Origin: Candidatus Nealsonbacteria bacterium
GTDB taxonomy: Bacteria; Patescibacteriota; Minisyncoccia; Minisyncoccales; RBG-13-36-15
DNA length: 37,656 bases
Direction of reading: 5' to 3'
NCBI GenBank assembly: GCA_011050465.1
Contig: DRFQ01000005.1
Span: forward strand, 1 to 37,656
Of this stretch, positions 16,891 to 25,303 are shown piece after piece. Position numbers and translations under genes: made by a program. Within the stretch, counting starts at the first letter, position 1. Every line of letters starts with the position of its first letter. The notes beneath the pieces are model-generated. The model was not told the origin of the DNA and did no database searches. It was given only the letters and a program-made list of their open reading frames with translations.

Positions 16891-17610
16891 TTAGCCAAAA
16901 AACTTACCAATAACAAAAACAAAAGCAATGCCAATTAAAATTAAAAACATATTCAGGAAATTATATTTTTTATGAATTTCTGGAACTAAGTCCGAAGCCC
17001 CAATATAGATAAAACTACCAGCAGCAGCGGCCAGTAACCAGCCCAGAACGATTGGCGAAACTCCTTGGATGAATAAAAAAGTTATAATAGCTCCAAAAGG
17101 AGTAGCTAAAGCTACGATCCAGGAATAGACTAAAGCTTTGTTTCGAAAAGTTTTATCATGAGTTAATAATGTGTAGATAAAAACACCTTCTGCTGTTTCG
17201 TGGAAAATAACGGCCAGAGAAGCCACCAGGCCCACACTAAAGCCGATTCCAAAACCTACTCCAATAATAATTCCATCAATCAAAGAATGAAAGACTATGC
17301 CTAAAAAACTGGTAATTCCTAAAGTATGTGTTTCACACTCTTCTTCACGGCAGGAGTGAATAATAATGAAATGTTCTATCAGAAAAAGAAAGATAATAGC
17401 GCCGAGAGTCCAGTAAAACCAAACAGGATTAATTTCAATTGCTTCTGGCAATAAGTGAAAAAAAGCACTAGCCAACAAGACCCCAACTGCAAAACTTATC
17501 AAAAGCACAGCGTTACGTTTTGTCCATTCTTCAAACCGGCGAACAAGATAAACTCCAAAAATAGTGGAAAGGCCGGCTATAAGGCTATAAATTATAACGT
17601 TGATGAACAT
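16891..17610 (-). CDS. ZIP family metal transporter
   Basis: 239 aa with about eight hydrophobic helices. The binuclear metal centre motifs are HSLIDGIIIG in helix 4 and HETAEGVFIY in helix 5, and a Cys/His/Glu-rich loop (HSCREEECETH) between helices 3 and 4 is the usual variable cytosolic metal-binding loop. It probably imports Zn2+, Fe2+ or Mn2+; specificity cannot be read from the sequence. It begins 3 nt after a small membrane protein gene on the same strand, so the two should be co-expressed. Confidence 0.93.
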   Translation of the reverse strand: MFINVIIYSLIAGLSTIFGVYLVRRFEEWTKRNAVLLISFAVGVLLASAFFHLLPEAIEINPVWFYWTLGAIIFLFLIEHFIIIHSCREEECETHTLGITSFLGIVFHSLIDGIIIGVGFGIGFSVGLVASLAVIFHETAEGVFIYTLLTHDKTFRNKALVYSWIVALATPFGAIITFLFIQGVSPIVLGWLLAAAAGSFIYIGASDLVPEIHKKYNFLNMFLILIGIAFVFVIGKFFG

Positions 17611-17613
17611 ATT

Positions 17614-17865
17614 TTATTCTTTATCGTAAATTTTACGCCACCAGAATTTACCCTGCCAGAAACCAAACATAACCCCAGCAATAAAGAGAATGACTGTGCC
17701 TATATGATGGACAATGAACCATTGCGACCAGGAGAAACCAAGACTATATTGTGGGAAATCGCGTAGAAGTAGGCCAATATACCAGATTTCGACCAAAGCA
17801 TGAACTAACAACTGAAGCAATATTCCAAAAAACGTAAAAGCTCCTATATAAATTTTCTTTTTCAT
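17614..17865 (-). CDS. Two-helix small membrane protein, unknown
   Basis: 83 aa, not recognised. A KKK start precedes helix 1 (about 5-33), which contains His22, Glu26 and Trp residues. Helix 2 (about 48-70) contains a His-His pair. It ends WQGKFWWRKIYDKE. It lies 3 nt upstream of the ZIP gene, so a role alongside metal transport is possible but not shown. Confidence 0.8.
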   Translation of the reverse strand: MKKKIYIGAFTFFGILLQLLVHALVEIWYIGLLLRDFPQYSLGFSWSQWFIVHHIGTVILFIAGVMFGFWQGKFWWRKIYDKE

Positions 17866-17954
17866 TTATTGTTTACTTAATCTTCTCATCTTCAAAATAT
17901 CATATTTAAGGTTAGGGTTCAAATTTAAAATAAGTTTAAACTGAAAATAAGGAC

Positions 17955-17989
17955 TTGACTATTGTTTTGGGTTTTATAGGAGGTATAAT
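17955..17989 (+). promoter_or_regulatory. Promoter-like region, leaderless-type
   Basis: TATAAT at 17984-17989 ends 8 nt before the ATG at 17998. TTGACT at 17955-17960 is 23 nt upstream, too far for a standard -35. AGGAGG (17978-17983) would fit a different ATG at 17988, in another frame and only 35 codons long. Confidence 0.45.
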
Positions 17990-17997
17990 GAGGCAAT

Positions 17998-18342
17998 ATG
18001 AAAGCTATCAAAGAATTTCTAAAACCGAATTGGGGGAAGGTAGGGATATTTATCGCAATAATAGTATTGGTTTATGTAATGATTTCCCAATTTGAATTCG
18101 GAATTACCTTATTGTTTGCCTCAGATAATTGTGGTCGTCTAAATTGTCCTCCGCCATTTGTTCAAGAAGTAAAATTTAACCCTCTCATTTTCCCTTTTGC
18201 TAACTTTCTTCACAGAGTAGAAGAATCCTTAAGTAGCCCAATTAATCTATTAGGCATTTTTATCGTTCTACTTTATTACTATCTCCTCGCCTGCCTCATT
18301 TATTTCATCATCAAAAAGATTAAACGCTTAATAGTTAAATAA
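17998..18342 (+). CDS. Two-helix membrane protein, unknown
   Basis: 114 aa. Helix 1 spans about residues 15-38. A short loop carries two Cys and a Pro-rich turn (CGRLNCPPPF), then an amphipathic segment, then helix 2 (about 83-106) and a KKIKRLIVK tail. The topology suggests a lumenal/extracytoplasmic loop with a possible disulfide, similar to small CPR membrane proteins of unknown role. It stands alone on the + strand and ends at a bidirectional terminator. Confidence 0.75.
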   Translation: MKAIKEFLKPNWGKVGIFIAIIVLVYVMISQFEFGITLLFASDNCGRLNCPPPFVQEVKFNPLIFPFANFLHRVEESLSSPINLLGIFIVLLYYYLLACLIYFIIKKIKRLIVK

Positions 18343-18420
18343 TTTCGTCGCTTAAATAACCCCTAGCATCATCCATCGGGGGAGCCATCCTTCGCTAAAA
18401 CTACGGACGACAAGCCAACC

Positions 18421-18446
18421 AAAAATCGCCAAGAAGGCGATTTTTT
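18421..18446. terminator. Bidirectional terminator
   Basis: AAAAATCGCC and GGCGATTTTT pair over 10 bp around AAGAA, between convergent genes at 17998-18342 (+) and 18462-18782 (-). Same arm sequence as the terminator at 13249. Confidence 0.88.
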
Positions 18447-18461
18447 AAATACAACCTTATT

Positions 18462-18782
18462 TTATTTCAAATCATCTGGTAAAGAATAAAGCGAGGGTTT
18501 CTTAATAATAATCTTGTAAATGTTTTCCAGGAAGTCTCCTCCTGCATATCCGATAATAAGAGCTAAAACTGGTGTGAGCTCAAGAATGCCCAAGAAATTA
18601 ATACCAAGTTCTTTAATAGCTGCTGCTGTCAAAAGACCAACAATTCCTGAAATGAACATCATAACCAAAAAATAGGGGATTTGGAACTTTACATTTTTAT
18701 ATGAGTATTGATGTTTGATAAAGCCAACCAGGCCTCGTAAAACTCCCCCGCCAAACCCAGCAATTAAAATATAAATATACAT
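18462..18782 (-). CDS. Gly-rich membrane protein, unknown
   Basis: 106 aa with three hydrophobic segments: an N-terminal one with GFGGGVLRGLVGF, one around residues 34-58 (FLVMMFISGIVGLLTAAAI) and one around 66-82 (LTPVLALIIGYAGGDFLE). The Gly-rich helices and the acidic GGDFLEN end resemble small CPR membrane proteins of unknown function; I do not recognise a named family. Confidence 0.75.
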   Translation of the reverse strand: MYIYILIAGFGGGVLRGLVGFIKHQYSYKNVKFQIPYFLVMMFISGIVGLLTAAAIKELGINFLGILELTPVLALIIGYAGGDFLENIYKIIIKKPSLYSLPDDLK

Positions 18783-18853
18783 CTTATTACAATATTTAAT
18801 TTAGTTATTTTAACCGACCTTATTTTATTATTATACCCCTTTTAATATAGAAT

Positions 18854-18895
18854 AAAAAACCCACAAAATCTCCAAAAGGGCGATTTTTTGGGTTA
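18854..18895 (-). terminator. Rho-independent terminator of the CAP-domain gene
   Basis: On the - strand AACCCA pairs with TGGGTT and a further AT-rich segment extends the stem, followed by TTTTTTATT. It lies 27 nt after the CAP gene stop. Confidence 0.7.
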
Positions 18896-18921
18896 TGGAC
18901 TACAAGAGAACCTGAAACACC

Positions 18922-19788
18922 CTACCCAGCGGCACATGCATTAAATACTTTGACTTGATTGTTATATTCACTAACCAGCGCCTCGGCCGCCCCCAGAAGG
19001 TTATTATATTGGGTGACCAGAGCATTATACTCTTTAACTTTTCTATTATATCCCGGCCCCCATTTTGGACGCATACGTTGCAGCTCTTTTTGTTTGACTA
19101 TTAGTTCTCTTTCAAGTTCTTGAAGCTGGATATCGTTACTCTCGATTTGCGCTTTTAAGGATTCTTCAGGTTCTGGGCAGGCGGATAGGGGCAAGCCGAA
19201 TTCTTGAACCGCAATCCAGGTTGATTTACCCTCAAACATACCTTTTACAGCAGCTACCCCTATCTCTGTATAGCGAGAACTCAGAATATTCGCACGATGC
19301 CCTTGGCTATCCATCCATCCTTGCACCACAGCTGTATTGTTCTCGAAATTGCCGAGCGCTAAATTTTCACCAATTGCAATAAATTGATACCCTGCATCAT
19401 CGGCCAAGCCTCCAACATCAACCCCTAAAGGGGAAACATGGCCAAAATATTGTTTCTCAAACATATCCTGCGCCTTGAGGAAAGCTGCCGTATTCAGTTG
19501 CTCGTTCTTTGATAATGGCAGGAATCCATGAGCGTTTCTCTGAATATTGGTTAGTGTAATGATTCCCGAGCGAGTGAGGAAAGATTCTGGGAATTCTTTG
19601 GTTGCCCGAAGCGGAGGAGGAGAAGAAACGTCTTTCCTGATTTTTTCAATTGGAAGTTTTGAGATTATTTCTGGGAATATCTCTTCAATGCCTGAGAATT
19701 GGGGAAAAAGACGTAAAATATCCACCCGGAAAAAATACAAAATTCCCAAAACAAGAAGCAAAACCAAAATGTATTTAAGATTTTTCAT
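18922..19788 (-). CDS. CAP/SCP-domain secreted protein with C-terminal coiled coil
   Basis: 288 aa. One N-terminal hydrophobic segment (about 5-21) acts as signal or anchor, followed by a Pro-rich linker. The CAP domain (about 70-205) has LTNIQRNAHGFLPLSKNEQL, YFGHVSP, IAIGENLALGNF and GWMDSQGHRANILSSRYTEIGV, i.e. the two His and two Glu of the CAP cavity are present. A coiled-coil tail (about 210-285) with short repeats follows. CAP proteins are extracellular and their bacterial substrates are mostly unknown. It is monocistronic, with its own terminator. Confidence 0.9.
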   Translation of the reverse strand: MKNLKYILVLLLVLGILYFFRVDILRLFPQFSGIEEIFPEIISKLPIEKIRKDVSSPPPLRATKEFPESFLTRSGIITLTNIQRNAHGFLPLSKNEQLNTAAFLKAQDMFEKQYFGHVSPLGVDVGGLADDAGYQFIAIGENLALGNFENNTAVVQGWMDSQGHRANILSSRYTEIGVAAVKGMFEGKSTWIAVQEFGLPLSACPEPEESLKAQIESNDIQLQELERELIVKQKELQRMRPKWGPGYNRKVKEYNALVTQYNNLLGAAEALVSEYNNQVKVFNACAAG

Positions 19789-19802
19789 ACTTATCTCGTA
19801 TC

Positions 19803-20002
19803 CCCCATCCCTAAGCTGGGAGCGGGGTGGCGCGATGTTTTCATCCTACCAAAAAATCGCCCGCCCGTTCACCTAAGTTTTTATGAAAAATTTTGGTGGG
19901 TTCGGCATTGTACCCTACCCGACATTAGATTTCCTTTGCTCTAAGCCTGCCAGAGAGGTTCAATTTTGGCTTGCCCCCATACCTATCTTTAGGTAGTGGG
20001 GG
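19803..20002. repeat. Intergenic region with three palindromes
   Basis: The 19789-20075 gap holds no supported gene. It contains a 25-nt palindrome (19803-19827, arms CCCCATCCC and GGGAGCGGGG) and a CACCTAAGTTTTT/AAAAATTTTGGTG palindrome near 19870-19895, like those after murJ. It also contains a strong stem at 19974-20002 (CCCCCATACCTA against TAGGTAGTGGGGG, one bulge). Confidence 0.65.
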
Positions 20003-20075
20003 ACCTAAATTTTCAACTGAAACACCCGGCGGAGGGCAATTTTTTGTTTAGGCTTGTCCTGCGATTGTCGAAGGA

Positions 20076-20796
20076 TTAAAAATTCGAAGCTTCTCTAAAC
20101 CACTTGCCGAATCGGCAATCTTGGCGATGAGCAGGTGGCATATTTTTTCTCAGAAGGGTCACTGCTTCTTCGAAAAGTCCCTGGACATACGAAGGATCTG
20201 TTGTTATTTCGTGGAGTTCTTTTCTGAAAGGGAGTCTGTCAATAAATCCGTTTTTCTTGTCAACTATATAAAAAGCCAAATAACCCTTTTTTGGGGTTAA
20301 AAAGCCATTTTTTTCTAAAAGAAATGTATAAACATCCATTTGAAGCTGGAAACGGTCATAGATAGTAGGTACCCCTGCTGCCAGTAGATTTGTAATCAAG
20401 CGGAGCTAATTTATTATCAGGGAATTCTAAGACATCATCAACCGCCCCCATAAGAGTTGCTTCAAGCTTGGTATCATAGTAACGTATTCCTTCAAAATTA
20501 CTACGCCATTGATTCAACCTGTTTTGGTCATGAAAGAGTTTTGCCTGGATATTATTTTCAACAATCAAAGGGTGGAGTTTTCCTTTGGCTCGATAGTCAT
20601 CGAATTCCTGTTTTAAGAGAGTGTCAACAGCTATATTTAAGGCATAGGGGTATGGGGGTGGTCTTTTGATGCCGTGTTTTTTTTCAAGCCAGAAACAGAA
20701 TGGACACTCCAAAAATAGGCTCAGAGAACTGGGAGACAATTGTACGTGCTTTGTACCGAATCTGCTTTGATTCGGGGTTGATTTATTGCTGTTCAT
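20076..20796 (-). pseudogene. PD-(D/E)XK nuclease-superfamily protein, frameshifted
   Basis: Two overlapping frames, 20356-20796 and 20076-20399, together give a family-sized protein of about 239 aa. The first has SPSSLSLFLECPFCFWLEKK and the catalytic half GAVDDVLEF...LAPLDYKST (Asp and the D/E-x-K core). The second continues with RFQLQMDVYTFLLEKNGF, the conserved Gln/Tyr helix after the active site. Reading one base fewer near the G4 run at 20372-20375 joins them smoothly. The C-terminal Cys cluster usual in relatives (DCxFC) is degenerate here (DCRFGKW). It may be a real pseudogene, a phase-variable tract or an assembly error. Confidence 0.75.
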
Positions 20797-20863
20797 GTTC
20801 TTATTTTATCAAAAAACTTACTTAGCATCAATGGTTTTAGTCAAGTTTAATGGAAAATTGAGC

Positions 20864-20894
20864 TTGACAAAATCATCAAATTTGTTAATATAAT
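20864..20894 (+). promoter_or_regulatory. Promoter of RNase P RNA
   Basis: TTGACA (20864-20869) with TAATAT (20886-20891, 16-nt spacer) or TATAAT (20889-20894, 19-nt spacer), directly before the P1 helix. Confidence 0.7.
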
Positions 20895-20897
20895 AGT

Positions 20898-21342
20898 AGT
20901 CCGAGTAGGCAAGGCAATCGCTGAGCACTCAAGAATTTGAGTACTTGGAGGAAAGTCCGAACATCTACTCCATAATGGGTTAAAAAGATAGCGGCTAACG
21001 GCCGTCGCCCGCCTAATTTTATCTAAAAATTAGGCGAGGTAGAGGTGCGAACAGAGACGCCGAAGTCCGAAAGGACTGAGGCGCCAAGCACATAAGTATG
21101 TGCTTGGCGAGCTGTCTTATAGGGCGGGGTCGCCCCATCGGCGACCTGCCGAAGAGGCAGATGAAACGGCTAAATCCTTATTAGATGCAAGAACAAATCA
21201 AGAGTTCTGGATTCATACAGAATTTCTTGGAAAAAGTGGTTCGCTTGAGCCTTGAAGTAATTCAGGGCCCAGATAGATGATTGCCATGGGTTATCTTGTA
21301 AAGGATAATCCAACAGAATTCGGCTTACTGCCTGCTCGGGCT
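20898..21342 (+). ncRNA. rnpB: RNase P RNA (bacterial type A)
   Basis: The ribozyme that matures tRNA 5' ends. P1 is formed by CCGAGTAGGCA (20901-20911) and TGCCTGCTCGG (21329-21339). The universal core GGAGGAAAGTCCGAAC (CR-I) is at about 20947. GGTGCGAACAGAGACGCC, GATGAAACGGCTAAATCC, AGATAGATGATTGCC and ACAGAATTCGGCTTAC (CR-V) follow in order. Two AT-rich stems (GCCTAATTTT/AAAATTAGGC and CAAGCACATA/TATGTGCTTG) make it about 440 nt, longer than the usual 350-400. P1 plus the T7 run after it act as terminator. Confidence 0.96.
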
Positions 21343-21437
21343 TTTTTTATTGTTTTTAAAAAGAAGATTTGTAAATAATCAATAAAAATTTTAAAATAGA
21401 ACCACTACTTTCTTTAGCTTAAATTTCATCTTTGACG

Positions 21438-23123
21438 ATGAATCTTAGTCAGATTTTTAATTCTCAAACTAAAACTATTACTTTCGCCGCGATTTTACTC
21501 GGTTTTTCAGCTGGTTTCAGCCGACTATTGGGGCTTGTCCGAAATGGTTTATTGGCTGGTTTTTTTGGCACAGGTTCTGAAGTGAATATTTATCTGGCAG
21601 CTTTCAGAATCCCTGATTTCGTCTATAATTTTTTAATTGTTGGAGGGCTGACAGTTGCTTTCTTGCCAATATTCTCTGAATATTTCTCAAAGGAAAAAGA
21701 AAAAGCCTGGGAGATGGTAAGTTATGTTTTGAATGTTTTTTTGTTTTTACTTATTTTAAGCTCTTTAGTTCTTTTTATTTTAGCTCCGTTCTTGATAAAA
21801 ATTATTGTCCCTGGTTTTTCAGCCGAAGACCAAAATTTAACAGTTTTTCTTACCAGATTAATGTTTTTAAGTCCGATTTTATTTGGCCTTTCCAGCATAT
21901 TTTCTGGTGTTTTGCATCATTTTAACCGTTTTTTTATCTATTCTTTAGCCCCTATCTTTTACAATGTTGGCATTATTTTCGGCATTCTGTTTTTTTATCC
22001 TATTTTCGGTTTGCCCGGTTTGTCTTACGGAGTAATTTTGGGAGCTTTTTTACACCTGATAATTCAAGTGCCTTCGGTGAGGAATTGCGGTTTTCGTTAT
22101 AAATTACTTTTCAATTTTAAATATCCTGCGATTAAAAAAATTTTTAGATTAATGATACCCCGTTCTTTTGCTATAGCTGCTCAACAGATAAATCTTATTG
22201 TTATCACCGCCATAGCTTCTACTATAGTTGGTGGCATTGCCATTTTTAATTATGCAAATGATCTTCACTATTTTCCGATTGGAATCATTGGCATTCCTTT
22301 TGCCTTAGCTGTCTTTCCCGCTCTTTCCAGGAACTGGGCCAAAGGTCAGAAGGAAAAATTTTTGGAAATTTTTTCTTCAGTTTTTCGTCAGATTGTTTTT
22401 CTAATTATACCCATAAGCGTTTTAATTTTTATTTTAAGAGCTCAGCTGGTCAGATTGGTTTTGGGAACTTTGGGTCCGGGTAACTTTGACTGGTCAGACA
22501 CCAGGCTAACAGCCGCTTCTTTGGGACTTTTTTCTATTGGAATTTTAGCTTCAGCTCTAATTCCTTTTATTTCTCGGGCTTTCTTTTCTTTTCAAGACAC
22601 TAAAACCCCCACCTTAATTGCTGTTGCCTCTGTTGTTATTAATATTATTTTAAGTTTTTCTCTGATTTGGCTTTTAAAATATTCTAGTTATTTCCAAATT
22701 TTGATGTCGGATATCCTTAAACTCAAAGGTATTGAAAATATTTCAATTATTGGGCTTCCTTTGGCTTTTTCTTTAGCTGCCATTTTCCAGTTCTTTTTTC
22801 TTTTGACCTTTCTTAATAAAAAAATAGACGGATTAAAAGGGAAAGAAATTTTTTCTTCCTTTACAAAAGTTTTTGTTACAAGTCTTTTCATGGGATTTAT
22901 TGTTTATTTTAGCCTTCGTTTTTTAGACAAATTTTTTATCATAGAAAGAGTCTGGGGGCTTTTTATCCAGACAGCTTTAGCCGGACTTTTAGGAGTTCTA
23001 TTATATTTTGCCATAGCTTTCATCTTTAAATTTCCCGAACTAACGGCAATTACGGATTCTTTTAAAAAACAGTTTCAAAAAAAGATTGCCCCTTCAGAGA
23101 TAGAAATAACTAAACCCTCCTAA
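21438..23123 (+). CDS. murJ: Lipid II flippase MurJ
   Basis: A MATE-like MOP-superfamily transporter that flips lipid II for peptidoglycan synthesis. About 561 aa with 14 predicted helices. The N-terminal AAILLGFSAGFSRLLGLVRNGLLAGFFGTGSEVNIYLAAFRIPDF block is diagnostic, including the cavity Arg residues, as are GIIGIPFALAVFPALSR and AFFSFQDTKTPT. The ATG at 21438 is preferred over a TTG two codons earlier. Its stop codon lies inside a palindromic repeat. With MurI, LepA and FtsB-like nearby it belongs to a wall and division neighbourhood. Confidence 0.96.
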   Translation: MNLSQIFNSQTKTITFAAILLGFSAGFSRLLGLVRNGLLAGFFGTGSEVNIYLAAFRIPDFVYNFLIVGGLTVAFLPIFSEYFSKEKEKAWEMVSYVLNVFLFLLILSSLVLFILAPFLIKIIVPGFSAEDQNLTVFLTRLMFLSPILFGLSSIFSGVLHHFNRFFIYSLAPIFYNVGIIFGILFFYPIFGLPGLSYGVILGAFLHLIIQVPSVRNCGFRYKLLFNFKYPAIKKIFRLMIPRSFAIAAQQINLIVITAIASTIVGGIAIFNYANDLHYFPIGIIGIPFALAVFPALSRNWAKGQKEKFLEIFSSVFRQIVFLIIPISVLIFILRAQLVRLVLGTLGPGNFDWSDTRLTAASLGLFSIGILASALIPFISRAFFSFQDTKTPTLIAVASVVINIILSFSLIWLLKYSSYFQILMSDILKLKGIENISIIGLPLAFSLAAIFQFFFLLTFLNKKIDGLKGKEIFSSFTKVFVTSLFMGFIVYFSLRFLDKFFIIERVWGLFIQTALAGLLGVLLYFAIAFIFKFPELTAITDSFKKQFQKKIAPSEIEITKPS

Positions 23124-23192
23124 GTTTTTCTTCAAAAAATTTTGGCGGGCAAACCCTCCTAAATTTTCCTTTGTAAAACTTGGGAGGGTAAA
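23114..23192. repeat. Two tandem palindromes at the end of murJ
   Basis: Copy 1 (about 23114-23149) runs CCCTCCTAAGTTTTT to AAAAATTTTGGCGGG and contains the murJ stop; copy 2 (about 23153-23187) runs ACCCTCCTAAATTTT to AAAACTTGGGAGGGT. A third relative lies near 19870-19895. Copy 2 could act as a weak terminator. Confidence 0.7.
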
Positions 23193-23212
23193 TCTTAGAA
23201 CACCTGTCTTTT

Positions 23213-25132
23213 ATGGAAAATCAAGACAATATTAGAAACTTCTGTATTATTAGTCATATTGATCATGGTAAGTCAACTTTAGCTGACAGATTTTTGGAAT
23301 TAACCAAGACTGTTCCCAAAGCTAAGATGCGGCCTCAGTATTTAGATCTAATGAGTTTAGAGCAAGAAAAAGGGATAACAATTAAGATGCAGCCGGTGCG
23401 AATGTTCTATACCCTGGATGCTAAGCCATATATTTTAAACCTGATTGATACTCCTGGCCATGTTGATTTTACATACGAAGTTTCCCGATCTCTTGCGGCA
23501 GTCGAAGGAGCTGTTTTATTAGTTGACGCAGCCAAAGGGATTCAAGCCCAAACTTTAGCCAATTTGGAGTTAGCGAAAAAACCGAGACATCATCTTTCTC
23601 CCCATACCATCGCCTCTGACGAGCTACGGGGCGAGTCGTCGGAGCTGCGCGGTAAGCAGGATTTAAGAATTATTCCCGTGGTTAATAAGATAGATCTAGC
23701 CCATGCTCAGATTGAGGAAACCAAAACAGAGATCTGCCAGCAACTAGGAGTTTCACCAGAAACTATTCTTTCGATCTCAGCTAAAAACGGAGAAAATGTA
23801 GCAGGACTTTTAGAAAAGATAATCAAAGAAATTCCTCCTCCATCGGGTTCTCTGGAAAAACCTTTCCGAGCCTTAATCTTCGATTCTAAATATGACTCCT
23901 ATAAAGGAGTAATAGTCTATGTGAGAGTATTTGACGGTAGAATCAAAAACAATGAACCCATTTATTTATTGGCAGCTAATACCGAAGGAACAGTAAAAGA
24001 AGTAGGATTTTTTTCTCCGGGGCTATCTGCTCAGACAGAATTAAAAGTTGGAGAGATAGGCTACATTGCTACCGGCATTAAAGAGCCGGGAAAAGTGAAA
24101 GTGGGGGATACCATTATTAGCTACTCAGCCGTCCAGTCGCCCAGTCACTTAGTAAAGCCCTTGCCTGGTTATTCGGAGCCCAAGCCAGTGGTCTTTGTAA
24201 GTTTATATCCAGAAGATCCTAATGATTTTGATTTATTACAGAATGCTCTAAGTAAATTCAGACTAACTGATCCTTCTTTTACTTTCGAGTTAGAAGCTCG
24301 AAGGTCTTTGGGCAGAGGATACTTGGGTGGTTTTTTAGGCACCTTGCATGCTGAGATCGTGGTGGAAAGACTCCAACAGGAATTCGGTCTTAATTTAATA
24401 GTTAGTGCCCCTCAAGTTTCCTACAAGATTTTAGACAAGAAAGGCAGAGAAATTTCTATTAAGACAGCCGCTGATTGGCCCGTTTCGTCTGACGAGCGAA
24501 TGATAGGAGGCGGGTTAAATCCTTCAGATATTCAAGAGATTCAAGAGCCTTGGGTTGAACTGGAGATAATCACCCCCTTGAATTATTTAGGACAAGTTTT
24601 GGGAATTCTCTCCAAATTAAAAGGCATTCATAAAACCAAGAAATATTTAAGCCCGGAGAAAGTACTTTTAATTTTTGAAGCTCCTTTCAGAGAAATTATC
24701 TCTGATTTTTATGACAAGCTAAAAGGAGTAACCCAGGGTTATGCTTCTTTGAATTACCATTTTTTGGAGTATCGAATGGGAGATTTGGTCAAATTGGAAG
24801 TTTTAATTGCCGGTAGAAAAGAAGAATCTTTTTCCAAAATTGTTTCCGAAAGTCAGGCTCATCAAGAGGGCAAAAAAATTGTTACGAAATTGAAAGAGAT
24901 TTTGCCTTCCCAGCAGTTTTCCGTTCCTTTGCAGGCCTTAATTTCCGGGAAAATTGTTGCCAGAGAAACATTAAGGGCCAGGGGAAAAGACGTAATAGCT
25001 CCTCTCTATGGAGGTGACTATACCAGAAAGAAAAAACTTTTAGAAAAACAGAAAAAAGGAAAAAAAGAATTAAAAGAAAAAGGGAAGGTAAGAATTCCCC
25101 AGAAAGTCTTTTTAGAAATGCTTAAAAGCTAA
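23213..25132 (+). CDS. lepA: Elongation factor 4 (LepA) GTPase
   Basis: A translation GTPase related to EF-G. The 639 aa compare with about 600 usual. P-loop HIDHGKST is at residues 15-22, switch motifs include KGITIKMQP and DTPGHVDF, and NKID provides guanine specificity. The C-terminal LepA-specific domain ends YGGDYTRKKKLLEKQKKGKK. The excess length is mainly an insertion of about 26 residues (KPRHH...SELRGK, roughly residues 123-148) in the G domain, between QTLANLELA and RIIPVVNKIDL, built on a palindromic element. All G motifs are intact, so the protein is probably functional. It starts 89 nt after murJ. Confidence 0.96.
   Translation: MENQDNIRNFCIISHIDHGKSTLADRFLELTKTVPKAKMRPQYLDLMSLEQEKGITIKMQPVRMFYTLDAKPYILNLIDTPGHVDFTYEVSRSLAAVEGAVLLVDAAKGIQAQTLANLELAKKPRHHLSPHTIASDELRGESSELRGKQDLRIIPVVNKIDLAHAQIEETKTEICQQLGVSPETILSISAKNGENVAGLLEKIIKEIPPPSGSLEKPFRALIFDSKYDSYKGVIVYVRVFDGRIKNNEPIYLLAANTEGTVKEVGFFSPGLSAQTELKVGEIGYIATGIKEPGKVKVGDTIISYSAVQSPSHLVKPLPGYSEPKPVVFVSLYPEDPNDFDLLQNALSKFRLTDPSFTFELEARRSLGRGYLGGFLGTLHAEIVVERLQQEFGLNLIVSAPQVSYKILDKKGREISIKTAADWPVSSDERMIGGGLNPSDIQEIQEPWVELEIITPLNYLGQVLGILSKLKGIHKTKKYLSPEKVLLIFEAPFREIISDFYDKLKGVTQGYASLNYHFLEYRMGDLVKLEVLIAGRKEESFSKIVSESQAHQEGKKIVTKLKEILPSQQFSVPLQALISGKIVARETLRARGKDVIAPLYGGDYTRKKKLLEKQKKGKKELKEKGKVRIPQKVFLEMLKS
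23600..23631. repeat. 32-nt palindromic element inside lepA
   Basis: Arms CCCCATACC and GCTACGGGG frame exactly 32 nt, translated in frame as PHTIASDELRG (residues 130-140). An adjoining stem TCTGACGA/TCGTCGGA and the repeated ELRG (ELRG-ESS-ELRG) extend the foreign segment. It is locally more GC-rich than the rest of lepA. Confidence 0.65.
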
Positions 25133-25181
25133 TTATTGTTTCCAAGATATTAGCTTTAAAATCCCAAATCCTTGTGCTATA

Positions 25182-25295
25182 TTAATAAAGGCGCATTAGA
25201 GGAGCTATCAAAAAACCAACCATACTTAAGACAACCAAGGAGATTAGGACAATCCAGACTAGTTTTAGAATTGATTTTCCTCGTAATTTCGGCAT
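25182..25295 (-). CDS. 37-aa single-helix membrane mini-protein (candidate)
   Basis: A - strand ATG frame encodes MPKLRGKSILKLVWIVLISL, then VVLSMVGFLIAPLMRLY. A basic N-terminus of about 10 residues is followed by a long hydrophobic helix and a short tail, the profile of a tail- or signal-anchored mini-protein. It fills the 171-bp gap between lepA and the ftsB-like gene, its start only 8 nt from the divergent ftsB-like start. It is not a shadow of a coding frame. Function unknown. Confidence 0.6.
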   Translation of the reverse strand: MPKLRGKSILKLVWIVLISLVVLSMVGFLIAPLMRLY

Positions 25296-25303
25296 ATTAG
25301 AAT

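Noticed and set aside
17988-18095. 35-codon ORF with strong AGGAGG overlapping the membrane protein start
   Set aside because: Its sequence is low in protein-like features, while the overlapping 114-aa frame has clear membrane helices.
21110-21150. GGCGGGG/CGCCCC hairpin as another copy of the palindromic family
   Set aside because: It is part of the RNase P RNA secondary structure and lacks the 32-nt spacing.
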